This document shows positions 9,246 to 19,726 of a DNA stretch of 64,000 bases, piece by piece. A model generated the notes under the pieces. It was not told the origin of the DNA. It searched no databases and was given only the letters and a program-made list of their open reading frames with translations. The stretch's first letter is position 1; each line of letters begins with the position of its first letter. Position numbers and translations under genes: made by a program. Origin of the DNA: Mesonia aquimarina (lineage in GTDB: Bacteria > Bacteroidota > Bacteroidia > Flavobacteriales > Flavobacteriaceae); contig NZ_RCNV01000002.1 of NCBI RefSeq assembly GCF_003667275.1, forward strand, positions 310,001-374,000, written 5' to 3'.

Positions 9246-10491
9246 TGAAGGATTTTTTGAAGTTTCATTTACGGCATAACTTTTTGTTAAAAAAAGAAAT
9301 AAAAAAAATAGACAGCCACTTTCAATTAGATGCTTTAGCAGAAAAACAAAACAAAGCTTTTTTAAAACTTATAAAGGCTGCAAAAAAACCAAGTTTTATC
9401 CAGAATTTTATGAAAAAAATGGAGTAGATATTTGTCAAATTCATTCGTTAGACGATTTAAAAAAATTACCTATTCTTCAGAAAAAGCATATAAAAGAAAA
9501 TCCTTCAGCCTTCTTAGCTCAAAAGAAATATCTAGCAAAAACAAAAGCTTACACTAGTGGAAGTACCGGTTCACCGTTAATGGTTTATCGCGATTTTAAA
9601 TCAATTTTAATAGAAAATGCTTACGTTTGGTGGTTCAGGCAACGAGCCGGATTAGCTATTCAAGATAGAAAAATTTCTTTGCGAGGAGATTTAGATAGAA
9701 GCAAGCTTTTCTATTTTGATAAAGTTGCAAATACACTTTTTATTTCAAGTTATCATTTAAATAGAGAAAAATTTCCGCAGATTGTAGAGAAAATAAATCA
9801 GTTTCAACCCAAAGCTTTATTGGCTTACCCAAGCTCTGTATTTACATTAGCGGGTTTGTTAGAGGAAACAAATAAAAAATTAACTATTCCGCTAGTTTTT
9901 ACAAGCTCTGAAAGCCTATTGGCTTTTCAGCAAGAAAAAATTCAGCAGTATTTTCAGTCAAGAATTTTTGATTGGTATGGGACTGCAGAACGTACAATTG
10001 CTTTATATTCAGAAAACGGAAAATATTATGAACCGCCTTTGTATTCTTTCAATGAATATCAGAAAGATAAAATAATTTCTACTGGTTTTATAAATACACT
10101 TTTTCCGATAATTCGCTATCAAGTAAATGATGTAATTCAGCATCAAAATAAATATGATGAAAATCATAAATCACTAGAGATTGAGGGAATTCACGGAAGG
10201 ATAGAAGATTATATTTTACTTCCTGATGGTTCAAAAATCGGCAGAATGGATGTAGCTTTTAAAAATATTAAAGGAATAAAAAAGGCACAACTTATTCAAC
10301 ATTCATTACAAAAAGTAGAGGTGTTATTAGTTACTGAAAATTTTACTTCCTCTGAGAAAATAAAACTTCAGCAAAACTTAACAAATAGATTAGGAAAACA
10401 AATAGAAATTTTTATTAACGAAGTTGATGAAAATAAACTACAACATGCTGAAAATAAAAAGTTTAAATTTGTAATCTCTAAATTGAGTTAA
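9242..10491 (+). pseudogene. PaaK/CapK-like adenylate-forming ligase, frameshifted at an A7 tract
   Basis: Two frames together make one protein of about 416 residues. Frame one (9242-9427) gives an N-terminus ending in LKLIKAAKK and then hits a stop. The -1 frame, entered at the run of seven A at 9382-9388, continues as TKFYPEFYEKNGVD and carries the AMP-binding motif YTSGSTGSP at about 9550-9577. It then stays open to 10491. The family joins carboxylates to CoA or acceptors through an adenylate and occurs in capsule loci as CapK. The tract could be a lesion, a phase-variable switch, a -1 slippery site (A AAA AAA in the correct frame) or a homopolymer sequencing error. The start overlaps the acetyltransferase stop (ATGA). 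Confidence 0.8.
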
Positions 10492-10501
10492 AAAAGATAA
10501 G

Positions 10502-11470
10502 TTGAAAAAAAAGCTTTTTTTATTAGTTTTAATTCTAACGCAATTTTTTATTTCTTGTGAAGATGATTATATGGAAAAAGAATTGCCCGAAGTAAAAGTA
10601 TTAAACTCATTAGGTGTTTTTTCTATAGCTATAGAAGATAATCAACTTATTTTAGCGCCAAAACACACAAAGATTACGGCTCCTTTATTGTACCAAGATG
10701 ATATAAATAATTTTAATTTCAATGCATTATATCGAATAAAAAATGAAGAGGGTGAAATGGGGTATTTTCGTTTTGGTTGGATAGAATATAAAGATTCTGA
10801 AAATATACTTTCTAATATAAATTGGTTTTACACAAATCCGCCTACAACTTGGGGTTTTGAAGATTTTACTATAGAAACTGTTGAGGTCGCTTCAACTCAG
10901 AAAGGAAATTTAAAAGTTTGTACGATTGGTGATAGTCAGACGTGGTGGAGTAAATCTTCACTTTTAAGAAAAAAGATGAATGATATTTATCCTGATCTTT
11001 ATTTCACCGGAAGCAACACAGATATTTATGGATTTCCTCATGAAGGAGAAGGAGGAAATGACACCAAAAAAGTACTCGAGCGAATGGGAAAAATTCCCGA
11101 AGCAGACTTCTATACCTTATTAATTGGAACAAATGATTGGAAAAACGATATTTATAAGAGTACAGAAAATATAAAAGAGATTATTAATTATCTTTTAAAA
11201 AAATATCCTTCATCAAAAATTATTTACCTTAGTCCCCTGCCTACAATAAATGGAGAAAGAGATCGCTTTAATCAAGCTTTAAAGTTAAATGTGATGAAAT
11301 TTGCAGAAAGAAATCCGAAAATATTATCATTTTCTTTAGGCGAAAAAATGCGTGAAAATAAAAATTGGGCAACAGATTATTTTAAAGAAGATGGTTTGCA
11401 CCCAAACGAAGAAGGGGTAAAGTTTATGGCAGAAAACATTACCTCTTTTATAAAACAAGAAACGGATTAA
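10502..11470 (+). CDS. SGNH/GDSL hydrolase lipoprotein
   Basis: A 322-residue protein with a lipoprotein signal peptide ending in FFISC (Cys19). The C-terminal domain has SGNH blocks: TIGDSQTWW with the nucleophile Ser145, LLIGTNDW with the block III Asn, and EDGLHPN with the Asp-x-x-His pair. Such enzymes remove or transfer acyl groups, often on surface glycans. The start is TTG at 10502, 10 bases after the ligase gene. The N-terminal 130 residues form an unassigned beta-rich domain shared with the next gene. It probably acts in the periplasm or at the outer membrane on the polysaccharide made here. Confidence 0.85.
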   Translation: MKKKLFLLVLILTQFFISCEDDYMEKELPEVKVLNSLGVFSIAIEDNQLILAPKHTKITAPLLYQDDINNFNFNALYRIKNEEGEMGYFRFGWIEYKDSENILSNINWFYTNPPTTWGFEDFTIETVEVASTQKGNLKVCTIGDSQTWWSKSSLLRKKMNDIYPDLYFTGSNTDIYGFPHEGEGGNDTKKVLERMGKIPEADFYTLLIGTNDWKNDIYKSTENIKEIINYLLKKYPSSKIIYLSPLPTINGERDRFNQALKLNVMKFAERNPKILSFSLGEKMRENKNWATDYFKEDGLHPNEEGVKFMAENITSFIKQETD

Positions 11471-11482
11471 TCTTTATAATCT

Positions 11483-12427
11483 ATGAAATTTATTTCAAAA
11501 AAATTAATCGGATTCACATTTTTAGGATTCCTTGTTTATCTAACCATAGACTTCCTTCAAAAGAAGGAAGAAAATTTTTGGCAATTTAATTACAATTGGG
11601 AGGAAATAGAAACTGTACAAAAACTTGGTAAAGTAAGCCTAGACTCTGTACAAGTTAACTATTTAGAAATTTCGACCGATAAAAATGTTTCTACTGAAAA
11701 TGTTCACACAATTGCCTTAGGAGAAGGGGCAAACAAGACCTATTTTAATTTTGAAAACTCCTATGTTAACAATCAAAAGATTAAGTTTACAGGTGGTTTT
11801 TGGGTGCTAAATGATCCTATAAAAAATAAAGAAAATGTTGAAGCAGAATTGATTAATTTACCTTTAAAACAAACCGGGGAACTAAAAATTAATATAATAA
11901 CAGATTCCCAGCTTTTATGGCGAGGGGGAAGAAGCTTCAGAAAATGGCTTAAAGAAAAAAATAGTAATCTTTATTTTGTAGGTGATAAAATAGACTTATT
12001 CGGATTTCCTTATAACGGTGAAATTGTAAACACTACAGAGAAAACTTTAAACAACAGAAGTAATATTCCTAAAGCAGATCTCTATGTAATTTCATTAGGA
12101 ACTCATGAGTCGCAAAGAACAATTCAAGAAAGTGTTAAGAATTATAAAAAGCTGATGAAAGAATTACAGCAAAAAAATAATTCAGCTACTATATTTATTG
12201 TTAATGCGCCGCCCTCTTTAGATAAAAGAAGAAACACATATAACAAAAAATTGAACAAAGCCTTAGCGACAATAGCAAATGCAGAACAAGTACAAATAAT
12301 AGATTTTTACAAATTAGTAGAAAATAATTATAAAAACTTGTTGGTTCAAGATCAAATTCATTACCAAAGCGAAGCCTATAAAATGTTGGTAAATCACATT
12401 AATAAGCAAATCCATGGAATTAAGTAA
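11483..12427 (+). CDS. Divergent SGNH hydrolase-like paralogue
   Basis: A 314-residue paralogue of the preceding protein with the same two-part layout, anchored by an N-terminal membrane segment (about residues 8-24) instead of a lipobox. The blocks have drifted: GDSQ is replaced by TDSQ, GTND by GTHE (the block III Asn is lost), while DQIHYQ retains Asp-x-x-His. It may be an acyltransferase-like variant or a non-catalytic partner. Pairs of related SGNH/AlgX-like proteins are known from acetylation systems of exported glycans, but the match is by analogy. It overlaps the next gene by 14 bases. Confidence 0.7.
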   Translation: MKFISKKLIGFTFLGFLVYLTIDFLQKKEENFWQFNYNWEEIETVQKLGKVSLDSVQVNYLEISTDKNVSTENVHTIALGEGANKTYFNFENSYVNNQKIKFTGGFWVLNDPIKNKENVEAELINLPLKQTGELKINIITDSQLLWRGGRSFRKWLKEKNSNLYFVGDKIDLFGFPYNGEIVNTTEKTLNNRSNIPKADLYVISLGTHESQRTIQESVKNYKKLMKELQQKNNSATIFIVNAPPSLDKRRNTYNKKLNKALATIANAEQVQIIDFYKLVENNYKNLLVQDQIHYQSEAYKMLVNHINKQIHGIK

Positions 12428-13631
12428 ATTAAAAATAAATTTTTTTAATTGGAGTTTAGTATTGCTTTTTATCACCTTGCCAATGCCCAAATATAGCTTG
12501 AGCACACAAGCTTTAATTGTATTGGCTATTTCATGGCTATTATTAAATTCATTTAAAGAAAAAGTTAGATTATTAAAAGAACATTCTTCGAGTATATTAT
12601 TATTAAGCTCACTTTATGGAGTAATGTTAGTTGGAATGATTTATACTGAGAATTTAGATCAGGGTCTTGAACAACTGAAAGACAAGCTTCCTTTTTTAAT
12701 TATTCCCATAATAATAGGGACTACACAAACATTAACCAGTGATAATAAATTTAAGTTCATTAAAATTTTCAGTATTTCTGTTGTATTAATGGCTTTGTTT
12801 GCCTTAGCAAAAGCTTGGTATATTCATGCATTAGGAATGGGTGATTATTTTGTATATGATAAACTATCCATTTTGTTAAATAAGCACACCACATACTATT
12901 CGCTGTATTGTGTAATCGCAATAAGCTATTTTTTATATGATTTACTTCAATTAAAAAAAACAAATCTGCTTTTTTCAATAGTAGCCATCATCATTTTGCT
13001 TTTTTTCATTTACTTGTTAAGTGCAAGAATTGCTATAATAGCACTAATTGTGGTTGCCATTTATTACATAAAAATGCGAATAACCCACCGTAAGCAAAAG
13101 GTCTTTTTAAGTCTGTTAGTTATAGGTATATTATCAAGTACATTACTTTTTAGTAGTAATTATACTGCACGTTTTGAGTCGATATCTAAAAACCCAAATG
13201 AATTAACAGAAAACAATGAATTTAATACAAGGCTAATACATTGGAAATCTGCTTTAGAAACATTAAATACATCAAGTTATATATTTGGTAAAGGTACTGG
13301 AGATGGTAAAGAAAACTTATATCAGCAATATTTGAAAAACGATTTTACTATCGGCTACCTTCAAAAATATAATGCGCACAATCAATATATAGAATTTTTA
13401 TTATCAAATGGTTTACTTATTATAATAGCGTATTTTTGCCTGCTATTAGCAGCATTAATTTATGCCATCAGATTTAACGATTTGTTTGGTGTTTTAGTGG
13501 TTTTATTATTTATGATGTATTCTATTACAGAATCCATTTTAGAACGGCAATCAGGTGTATTAATTGTAGCACTCTTGTGCAGCGTGATACATTTTAGTAA
13601 TAAAGAATTGTTGAATAAAAAAAATAGATAA
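12414..13631 (+). CDS. O-antigen ligase / Wzy_C family membrane protein
   Basis: A 405-residue protein with about 11-12 membrane spans and a periplasmic loop around residues 260-320 that includes FNTRLIHWKSALETL and the GKGTGDG and NAHNQYIEFLLSNG motifs. These match the O-antigen ligase/polymerase family, in which the loop carries conserved Arg and His. It could attach the chain to a lipid acceptor while the protein at 6595 polymerises it, or the reverse. Translation begins inside the 3' end of the SGNH-like gene. Confidence 0.85.
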   Translation: MELSKLKINFFNWSLVLLFITLPMPKYSLSTQALIVLAISWLLLNSFKEKVRLLKEHSSSILLLSSLYGVMLVGMIYTENLDQGLEQLKDKLPFLIIPIIIGTTQTLTSDNKFKFIKIFSISVVLMALFALAKAWYIHALGMGDYFVYDKLSILLNKHTTYYSLYCVIAISYFLYDLLQLKKTNLLFSIVAIIILLFFIYLLSARIAIIALIVVAIYYIKMRITHRKQKVFLSLLVIGILSSTLLFSSNYTARFESISKNPNELTENNEFNTRLIHWKSALETLNTSSYIFGKGTGDGKENLYQQYLKNDFTIGYLQKYNAHNQYIEFLLSNGLLIIIAYFCLLLAALIYAIRFNDLFGVLVVLLFMMYSITESILERQSGVLIVALLCSVIHFSNKELLNKKNR

Positions 13632-13637
13632 AGCATT

Positions 13638-14825
13638 TTGCATACTACAGATTTTAAACAAAGCTTTACAAACTTGAAGCACTTTTGTGAAGCAGAAGAC
13701 TTTAAGAGTTGGGATCCGTACGATGGACTTAACAGTAATTTATTTCAGCAATTACCAATTTTTAAAAACACTCGTTTCTTTCGATTAGCTTGGATTCAAC
13801 TTTTTAAGCGATCACCTATAAATGTTAGAAAAATAGTAGGCGTTAAAAAAACACATAACCCAAAAGGCTTGGCGCTTTTTTTAATAGGGTATTGTAATTT
13901 ATATAAGCAAGAGCCTAAACAAGAGTATTTAAATTATATTAAAAAATTAACTAAATTAATTTTAGTTAAAAAAACTAAAGGATATTCTGGATCTTGTTGG
14001 GGGTATAATTTTGATTGGCAGGCTCGTGCTTTTTTTCAACCAAAACATACACCAACAGTTGTTGCAACTTCTTTTGTCGCAGAAGCTTTAATCGCTTCAT
14101 ATAAGATAACGGGTGATTTAGAAGTATTAAGAACCTTAAAAAACATTGTAAAATTCATAACAGAAGATTTGAATAAAACCTATGATGATGATGGTAATTT
14201 TACGTTGTCCTATTCTCCATTAGATAACACGCAAGTTTTCAATGCTGGATTGTTGGGTGCAAAAACGTTGTGTTTATTATATGAATTTTTAAAAGAAGAA
14301 GATTTATTGGCTTTTTCAAAAAAAATAGTTCAATATGTGTGTAATAAACAACAGGAAAATGGAGCTTGGGCATATGGAACATTACCTTTTCATCAATGGA
14401 TAGATAACTTTCATACGGGCTACAATTTGGAGTGTATTCATATTTATCAAAAAGTATCTGGCGACTTATCATTTCAGGATAATTTAACGTCGGGAACAAA
14501 TTATTACCTTGAAACTTTTTTTACAAAAGAAGGAATGGCGAAATACTACAATAATCAGACATATCCCATAGATGTACATGCTCCTGCACAATTGATAATC
14601 ACGTTAAGTAAACTAAAAATCTTAAAAAAGCATAAAGCTTTGGCAGATCGAGTACTGAACTGGACAATAGAACACATGCAATCATCAAAAGGCTATTTTT
14701 ATTATCAAAAAAGAAAAGATATTTCCTCTAAAATTCCATATATGCGTTGGGCACAAGCGTGGATGTTTTACGCATTTTCTTATTATTTTTTAGATACTCC
14801 AGAAGCAAAACTTCATGATTCCTAG
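13638..14825 (+). CDS. Alpha/alpha-toroid protein of polysaccharide locus, function unknown
   Basis: A 395-residue soluble protein starting at TTG. Its helical repeats alternate with short conserved turns (WGYNFDWQAR, PTVVATSFVAEAL, GAWAYG, HTGYNLECI, RWAQAWMFYAFSYY), the pattern of six-hairpin or (alpha/alpha)6-toroid enzymes and of terpenoid-cyclase-like folds. Aromatic and acidic residues in the turns could bind a glycan. No signal peptide is visible, so a cytoplasmic role is likely. It might be a glycan-processing or epimerase-like enzyme; I cannot assign a reaction. It overlaps the next gene by 11 bases. Confidence 0.65.
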   Translation: MHTTDFKQSFTNLKHFCEAEDFKSWDPYDGLNSNLFQQLPIFKNTRFFRLAWIQLFKRSPINVRKIVGVKKTHNPKGLALFLIGYCNLYKQEPKQEYLNYIKKLTKLILVKKTKGYSGSCWGYNFDWQARAFFQPKHTPTVVATSFVAEALIASYKITGDLEVLRTLKNIVKFITEDLNKTYDDDGNFTLSYSPLDNTQVFNAGLLGAKTLCLLYEFLKEEDLLAFSKKIVQYVCNKQQENGAWAYGTLPFHQWIDNFHTGYNLECIHIYQKVSGDLSFQDNLTSGTNYYLETFFTKEGMAKYYNNQTYPIDVHAPAQLIITLSKLKILKKHKALADRVLNWTIEHMQSSKGYFYYQKRKDISSKIPYMRWAQAWMFYAFSYYFLDTPEAKLHDS

Positions 14826-15570
14826 CATTAACATCCTAAATACAAAAATACATAACCTTAGCATGCAAGAAACTTTGCAGTTAATAACTCAGTGTATTCA
14901 ACAGAAAGAACAAATTCACCATACCGTTGTTAATGCCGGAAAAATTGTAGCGCTTCAAAAAGATCTGGAGTTGCGGCAAAGTGTAAATGAAGCTGATTTA
15001 ATAAACGCCGATGGACAAGCTGTTATTTGGGCATCTAATGTATTAGGCAAACCCTTAAAAGAGCGTGTTGCCGGAATAGATCTGTTTACTAATTTATTAG
15101 CGCTAGCAAAAGAAAAAAAATACAAGGTTTATTTACTGGGAGCAAAGCAAGAAGTGTTGAATGAGCTCATAAAGACAATTAAAAATACCTATGGTTCAGA
15201 GATTATAGCGGGACAACATCACGGTTATTTTTCAACCGAAGAAGAAGCAGAGCTTGTAGAGAATATTTCAAAAAGTGGTGCAAATATGTTATTTGTAGCC
15301 ATGAGTTCCCCTAAAAAAGAGATATTTTTGCATAAACATAAAAAAGCTTTAAAAGCTGTTAACTTTATTATGGGTGTTGGTGGTAGTTTTGATGTAATCT
15401 CAGGGAAAACCAAAAGGGCACCTTTATGGATGCAGGATTCAGGTTTAGAGTGGTTCTATAGATTTATACAAGAACCACGCAGAATGTGGAAAAGATACCT
15501 TATAGGAAATACGAAGTTTATATCTTTGGTGCTCAAAGAGAAATTAGAATCTAAAGACGAGGCAAACTGA
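14815..15570 (+). CDS. WecG/TagA/CpsF family glycosyltransferase
   Basis: A 251-residue protein with the family core: [14 protein letters not shown] near the N-terminus, [24 protein letters not shown] and a later [19 protein letters not shown]. TagA/WecG (GT26) enzymes transfer the second sugar, often a ManNAc or uronic acid type, onto an undecaprenyl-PP-linked primer, so it likely acts right after the initiating enzyme at 18005. The ATG at 14815 overlaps the toroid gene, and its stop overlaps the next start by one base (TGATG). Confidence 0.9.
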   Translation: MIPSINILNTKIHNLSMQETLQLITQCIQQKEQIHHTVVNAGKIVALQKDLELRQSVNEADLINADGQAVIWASNVLGKPLKERVAGIDLFTNLLALAKEKKYKVYLLGAKQEVLNELIKTIKNTYGSEIIAGQHHGYFSTEEEAELVENISKSGANMLFVAMSSPKKEIFLHKHKKALKAVNFIMGVGGSFDVISGKTKRAPLWMQDSGLEWFYRFIQEPRRMWKRYLIGNTKFISLVLKEKLESKDEAN

Positions 15571-16985
15571 TGGAAATAAAAAATATTTGTTGCATAGGCG
15601 CAGGTTATGTAGGGGGTCCAACAATGGCCGTTATTGCGCAAAAATGCCCGCATATCAACGTTACAGTGGTCGATATTAATGAAGCAAGAATTCAAGCCTG
15701 GAATAACGACGATTTATCGAAGTTGCCGGTCTATGAACCAGGTTTAGATCACGTGGTTAAAGAAGCAAGAAACAGAAACTTGTTTTTTTCTACTAAGGTA
15801 GATCAAGCTATTGATAAAGCAGATATGATTTTTATTTCTGTAAATACGCCAACCAAAACCTATGGTAAAGGTAAAGGAATGGCAGCAGATCTAAAGTATA
15901 TAGAACTTTGCGCTCGCCAAATTGCTCGTGTTTCAAAAAGTGACAAAATTGTTGTCGAAAAATCAACACTTCCGGTAAGAACAGCATCAGCTATAAAAAG
16001 CATCTTAGATAATACCGGAAACGGAACAGATGTAAAATTTCAGATATTATCTAACCCGGAGTTTTTAGCTGAAGGAACTGCAATTGAAGATTTGCTACAT
16101 CCGGATCGTGTATTAATAGGGGGCGATATTTCTACTGCTGAAGGAAAAGAGGCCATAGATGCCTTAGTGAATATTTACGCAACCTGGGTTCCTGAAAAAC
16201 AAATCTTAACAACCAATGTTTGGTCTTCAGAACTTTCTAAACTTACCGCAAACGCATTTTTAGCACAGCGTGTTTCTTCTATAAATTCTTTATCGGAATT
16301 ATGCGAAAAAACAGAAGCTGATATTAATGAAGTGGCCAAGGCTATCGGAATGGACTCTCGTATTGGGTCTAAATTTTTAAAAGCTTCAGTTGGCTTTGGT
16401 GGTTCTTGTTTTCAGAAAGACATTTTAAACCTTGTTTATATAGCCAAAACCTACGGATTAAATGAAGTAGCAGATTATTGGGAGCAAGTGCTGTTGATGA
16501 ATAATCACCAAAAAAGAAGGTTTGCTCATAATATTATCAGTACACTTTTTAACACCGTTTCTGGAAAGAAAATCGCTTTCTTGGGGTGGGCATTTAAAAA
16601 AGACACTAATGATACGCGAGAATCTGCTGCTATTTATGTTGCTGATGAATTATTAAATGAGCAATCAAAAGTTTCTGTATTCGATCCTAAAGTGCAAAAA
16701 GAGCAGATGTATACCGATTTAGATTATTTGAATACACGCTCTAGCGAAGAAAATAGAGCGGGATTAAGCGTATTTAAAGATCCTTATGAAGCTTGTAAAG
16801 ATGCACACGCTATTGCCATTTTAACGGAATGGGACGAATTTAAAACATACGATTGGCAGAAAATTTACGATACCATGCAAAAACCGGCTTTTCTTTTTGA
16901 CGGAAGAGGGATTCTCAATATTCCTGAATTAGAAAAAATAGGCTTTGTGTGTTATAAAATAGGAAGCAGTAAGCATAATTATTAA
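15570..16985 (+). CDS. ugd: UDP-glucose 6-dehydrogenase
   Basis: Oxidises UDP-glucose to UDP-glucuronate with two NAD+. The N-terminal Rossmann motif [18 protein letters not shown] is at 8-25, [11 protein letters not shown] at 161-171, and the catalytic Cys280 lies in [10 protein letters not shown]. At 471 residues and with the motif [18 protein letters not shown] it resembles the longer, eukaryote-like dehydrogenases rather than the 390-residue E. coli type. Its product feeds the UDP-xylose synthase 24 bases downstream. Confidence 0.95.
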   Translation: MEIKNICCIGAGYVGGPTMAVIAQKCPHINVTVVDINEARIQAWNNDDLSKLPVYEPGLDHVVKEARNRNLFFSTKVDQAIDKADMIFISVNTPTKTYGKGKGMAADLKYIELCARQIARVSKSDKIVVEKSTLPVRTASAIKSILDNTGNGTDVKFQILSNPEFLAEGTAIEDLLHPDRVLIGGDISTAEGKEAIDALVNIYATWVPEKQILTTNVWSSELSKLTANAFLAQRVSSINSLSELCEKTEADINEVAKAIGMDSRIGSKFLKASVGFGGSCFQKDILNLVYIAKTYGLNEVADYWEQVLLMNNHQKRRFAHNIISTLFNTVSGKKIAFLGWAFKKDTNDTRESAAIYVADELLNEQSKVSVFDPKVQKEQMYTDLDYLNTRSSEENRAGLSVFKDPYEACKDAHAIAILTEWDEFKTYDWQKIYDTMQKPAFLFDGRGILNIPELEKIGFVCYKIGSSKHNY

Positions 16986-17009
16986 AAAAGCGACAGCGAT
17001 TGCAAAAAA

Positions 17010-18002
17010 ATGGGTGTAAAACGAATTTTAATTACCGGTGCTGCGGGTTTTTTAGGCTCGCATTTGTGCGATAAGTTTATTGCAGAAGGCTACCATGTTA
17101 TTGGTATGGATAACCTAATTACCGGCGATTTAAAAAACATATCACATTTATTTAAGCATGCTTCATTTGAGTTTTATCATCATGATGTCACTACCTTTGT
17201 ACACGTTCCCGGACGTTTAGATTACATATTACATTTTGCTTCACCCGCGAGTCCAATCGATTATTTAAAAATACCGATTCAGACATTAAAAGTAGGTTCG
17301 TTAGGAACGCATAACTTATTAGGCTTGGCAAAAGAAAAAAACGCTCGAATTTTAATTGCAAGCACTTCTGAAGTTTACGGCGATCCGCAAGTTCATCCGC
17401 AAGATGAAAACTATTATGGTAATGTAAATACCATTGGTCCAAGAGGGGTTTACGATGAAGCGAAGCGTTTTCAAGAATCCATTACCATGGCCTATCATCG
17501 GTTCCATGGGTTAGAAACCAGAATAGCTCGAATTTTTAATACCTATGGTCCGCGTATGCGTTTAAATGATGGTCGGGTAATTCCGGCATTTATTGGTCAA
17601 GCGCTTCGTGGAGAAGATTTAACAGTTTTTGGTGATGGGAGTCAAACACGTTCTTTTTGTTATATAGACGATCAAGTTGAAGGAATTTTTCGTTTGTTGT
17701 TAAGCGACTATGTTTTACCCGTAAATATTGGTAATCCTGAAGAAATTAGCATTAAAGAGTTTGCTGAAGAAATAATAGCGCTAACAGGAACTTCACAAAA
17801 AATTGTGTATAAAGAATTGCCTAAAGACGATCCGCTGCAGCGTCAACCAAATATTGCTAAAGCTAGAGAAATATTAAATTGGAAACCAACTGTAGATCGT
17901 TCTGAAGGGATGAATAGTACCTATACGTATTTTAAAAACCTTTCTTTAGAAGAACTGCAAAAAAAGGAGCATAAAGATTTTACAGATCATATCAGAAAAT
18001 AA
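17010..18002 (+). CDS. uxs: UDP-glucuronate decarboxylase (UDP-xylose synthase)
   Basis: An extended short-chain dehydrogenase of 330 residues that turns UDP-glucuronate into UDP-xylose through a UDP-4-keto intermediate, keeping NAD bound. Visible are [11 protein letters not shown] (NAD loop), the catalytic region [10 protein letters not shown], the Tyr-x3-Lys pair in YDEAKR, and [10 protein letters not shown] with the substrate-binding Arg typical of Uxs. Its position after ugd makes the pathway explicit. A UDP-apiose or 4-keto-pentose variant is less likely. Confidence 0.92.
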   Translation: MGVKRILITGAAGFLGSHLCDKFIAEGYHVIGMDNLITGDLKNISHLFKHASFEFYHHDVTTFVHVPGRLDYILHFASPASPIDYLKIPIQTLKVGSLGTHNLLGLAKEKNARILIASTSEVYGDPQVHPQDENYYGNVNTIGPRGVYDEAKRFQESITMAYHRFHGLETRIARIFNTYGPRMRLNDGRVIPAFIGQALRGEDLTVFGDGSQTRSFCYIDDQVEGIFRLLLSDYVLPVNIGNPEEISIKEFAEEIIALTGTSQKIVYKELPKDDPLQRQPNIAKAREILNWKPTVDRSEGMNSTYTYFKNLSLEELQKKEHKDFTDHIRK

Positions 18003-18004
18003 AT

Positions 18005-19354
18005 ATGATACACAAACAAGGCAGATATTCTAGTTATTTACGTCCGTTGGCTTATCTTATAGATTTAGCCATTATTTTATTATTTGCCTTACAGTTTCAA
18101 TTTCAACTGGTAGATTATTTTAATTACGTAGTTTTTATTGCAGTAGGCTGGCTTTTGTTATCGATAAAATCTAATTTTTACGAAATTTATCGCTTCACAA
18201 AAGTGATTAGAATTATATCCTTAACCATTTTACAAGCCTTATTATTCGGATTAATTGTATTCTCCTTTTTTGGGATATTTAATGAATTAAGCAGACCCTA
18301 TCCACGAGTACTTTTATATATAGGAAAAGTATTTTCTTTTATTCTGTTAGCTAAATTGAGTGTTTTTTATTTGCTGAAAAAATACCGAAAAGATTTAGGA
18401 GGAAATTATCGTAAAACTGTAATTATAGGAAGAAATAGCAAAACGAGAATGCTTGCTAATTTTTTCACAAGAAATGTAGAGTATGGCTACCAATGTAAAA
18501 AAGTTTTTCACCTTTCAGAAAAAGTTAGTTTAGAAGATTGCCAAGCCTATATTTTAGAGAATGATATTGATGAAATTTATTGTTCGGTAGCCGAATTAGA
18601 AAACGAACAAATTAACCAATTAATAGATTTTGCAGATAACAACTTAAAGGTTCTTAAGTTTTTACCAGACAACAAAGATATCTATACCAAACAATTAAAA
18701 CTAGAATATTACGGCTATTTGCCTATTTTATCATTACGGAATATTCCAATAGAAGATCCATTAAACCAATTCATAAAGCGCGCTTTTGATATTTTGTTAT
18801 CTTTGTTTGTTATTGTTTGTATCTTATCTTGGCTGACACCTATTTTGGCAATATTTATAAAATTGGAATCTAAAGGACCTGTGTTTTTCAGACAAAAACG
18901 AAACGGATTAGATTACAAAGAGTTTTATTGCTACAAATACCGCTCAATGAAGGTGAACCCTAATGCTAATTTAGAGCAAGCTACAAAAAACGATGTACGC
19001 ATTACCAAAGTAGGTAAGTTTATCAGAAAAACGAGTATGGACGAACTTCCGCAGTTTATCAACGTTTTGTTGGGCGATATGTCGGTAGTAGGACCGCGTC
19101 CACATATGGTTAGCCACACACATATGTACGCTGAGCGAATCGATAAATTTATGGTGCGCCACTTTATAAAACCGGGCATTACAGGTTTGGCACAAACCAG
19201 CGGATTTAGAGGGGAGGTTGAAACCGATTTTGATATCATTAGTCGGGTAAAATACGATATTTTTTATCTTGAAAATTGGTCTATATTGTTAGACTTAAAA
19301 ATTATTTTCCAAACGGTTTATAATGCCTTAAAAGGTGAAGAGAAAGCCTATTAA
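18005..19354 (+). CDS. Initiating sugar-phosphate transferase, polyprenyl glycosylphosphotransferase
   Basis: A 449-residue membrane enzyme of the WbaP/WcaJ type: about four N-terminal spans, a CoA-binding-like middle domain (KTVIIGRNSKTRML), a further membrane segment near residue 265, and the catalytic C-terminal domain. There KLESKGPVFFRQKR, CYKYRSMKV, TSMDELPQFINVLLGDMSVV and GPRPH are clear. It transfers hexose-1-phosphate to undecaprenyl phosphate and so starts each repeat unit. It closes the polysaccharide operon. Confidence 0.93.
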   Translation: MIHKQGRYSSYLRPLAYLIDLAIILLFALQFQFQLVDYFNYVVFIAVGWLLLSIKSNFYEIYRFTKVIRIISLTILQALLFGLIVFSFFGIFNELSRPYPRVLLYIGKVFSFILLAKLSVFYLLKKYRKDLGGNYRKTVIIGRNSKTRMLANFFTRNVEYGYQCKKVFHLSEKVSLEDCQAYILENDIDEIYCSVAELENEQINQLIDFADNNLKVLKFLPDNKDIYTKQLKLEYYGYLPILSLRNIPIEDPLNQFIKRAFDILLSLFVIVCILSWLTPILAIFIKLESKGPVFFRQKRNGLDYKEFYCYKYRSMKVNPNANLEQATKNDVRITKVGKFIRKTSMDELPQFINVLLGDMSVVGPRPHMVSHTHMYAERIDKFMVRHFIKPGITGLAQTSGFRGEVETDFDIISRVKYDIFYLENWSILLDLKIIFQTVYNALKGEEKAY

Positions 19355-19399
19355 TTTTTCCGGGTTATTTTTGTTTTGTAAATTTCAAAAATTAGCGAA

Positions 19400-19594
19400 A
19401 TGAAAAAAAGAACGCTTATTTCTATTGGTATAAGAATTGCCATTATGATTACCGCTTTTATGTGGTTAGGATTTGATTTTAATCAGTTAAAAGAATTTGC
19501 TACTGATGATTACAATCAAACTATTTTAATTATTGGGTTACTTCTTTTGGTATTGAATTTTTTAAAAAATTGGAAATCAAATCCTGCAAAATAA
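19400..19594 (+). CDS. Small two-span membrane protein, unknown
   Basis: A 64-residue protein with hydrophobic segments at about 6-24 and 38-54 separated by an acidic stretch, and a basic C-terminus. I do not recognise a function. A TATTTTTG -7-like box lies at 19366-19373, so it may have its own promoter, but such boxes are common in AT-rich DNA. It sits between the polysaccharide operon and purD. Confidence 0.6.
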   Translation: MKKRTLISIGIRIAIMITAFMWLGFDFNQLKEFATDDYNQTILIIGLLLLVLNFLKNWKSNPAK

Positions 19595-19691
19595 TCTTAT
19601 TTCTCCTAATAATTAATTCAAATAAAATTTCATCACCTAAGATTTCCCTTTATTTTTCCTAAAAAAATTAGGGCTTCAGTCTACAAACAAT

Positions 19692-19699
19692 TATTTTTG
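19692..19699 (+). promoter_or_regulatory. Candidate -7 box upstream of purD
   Basis: TATTTTTG matches the Bacteroidota -7 consensus TAnnTTTG and lies 28 bases before the purD ATG. No good TTG -33 element is seen at the right distance. Confidence 0.3.
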
Positions 19700-19726
19700 A
19701 AGCTTCATTTATAAAACCCATTTTCA

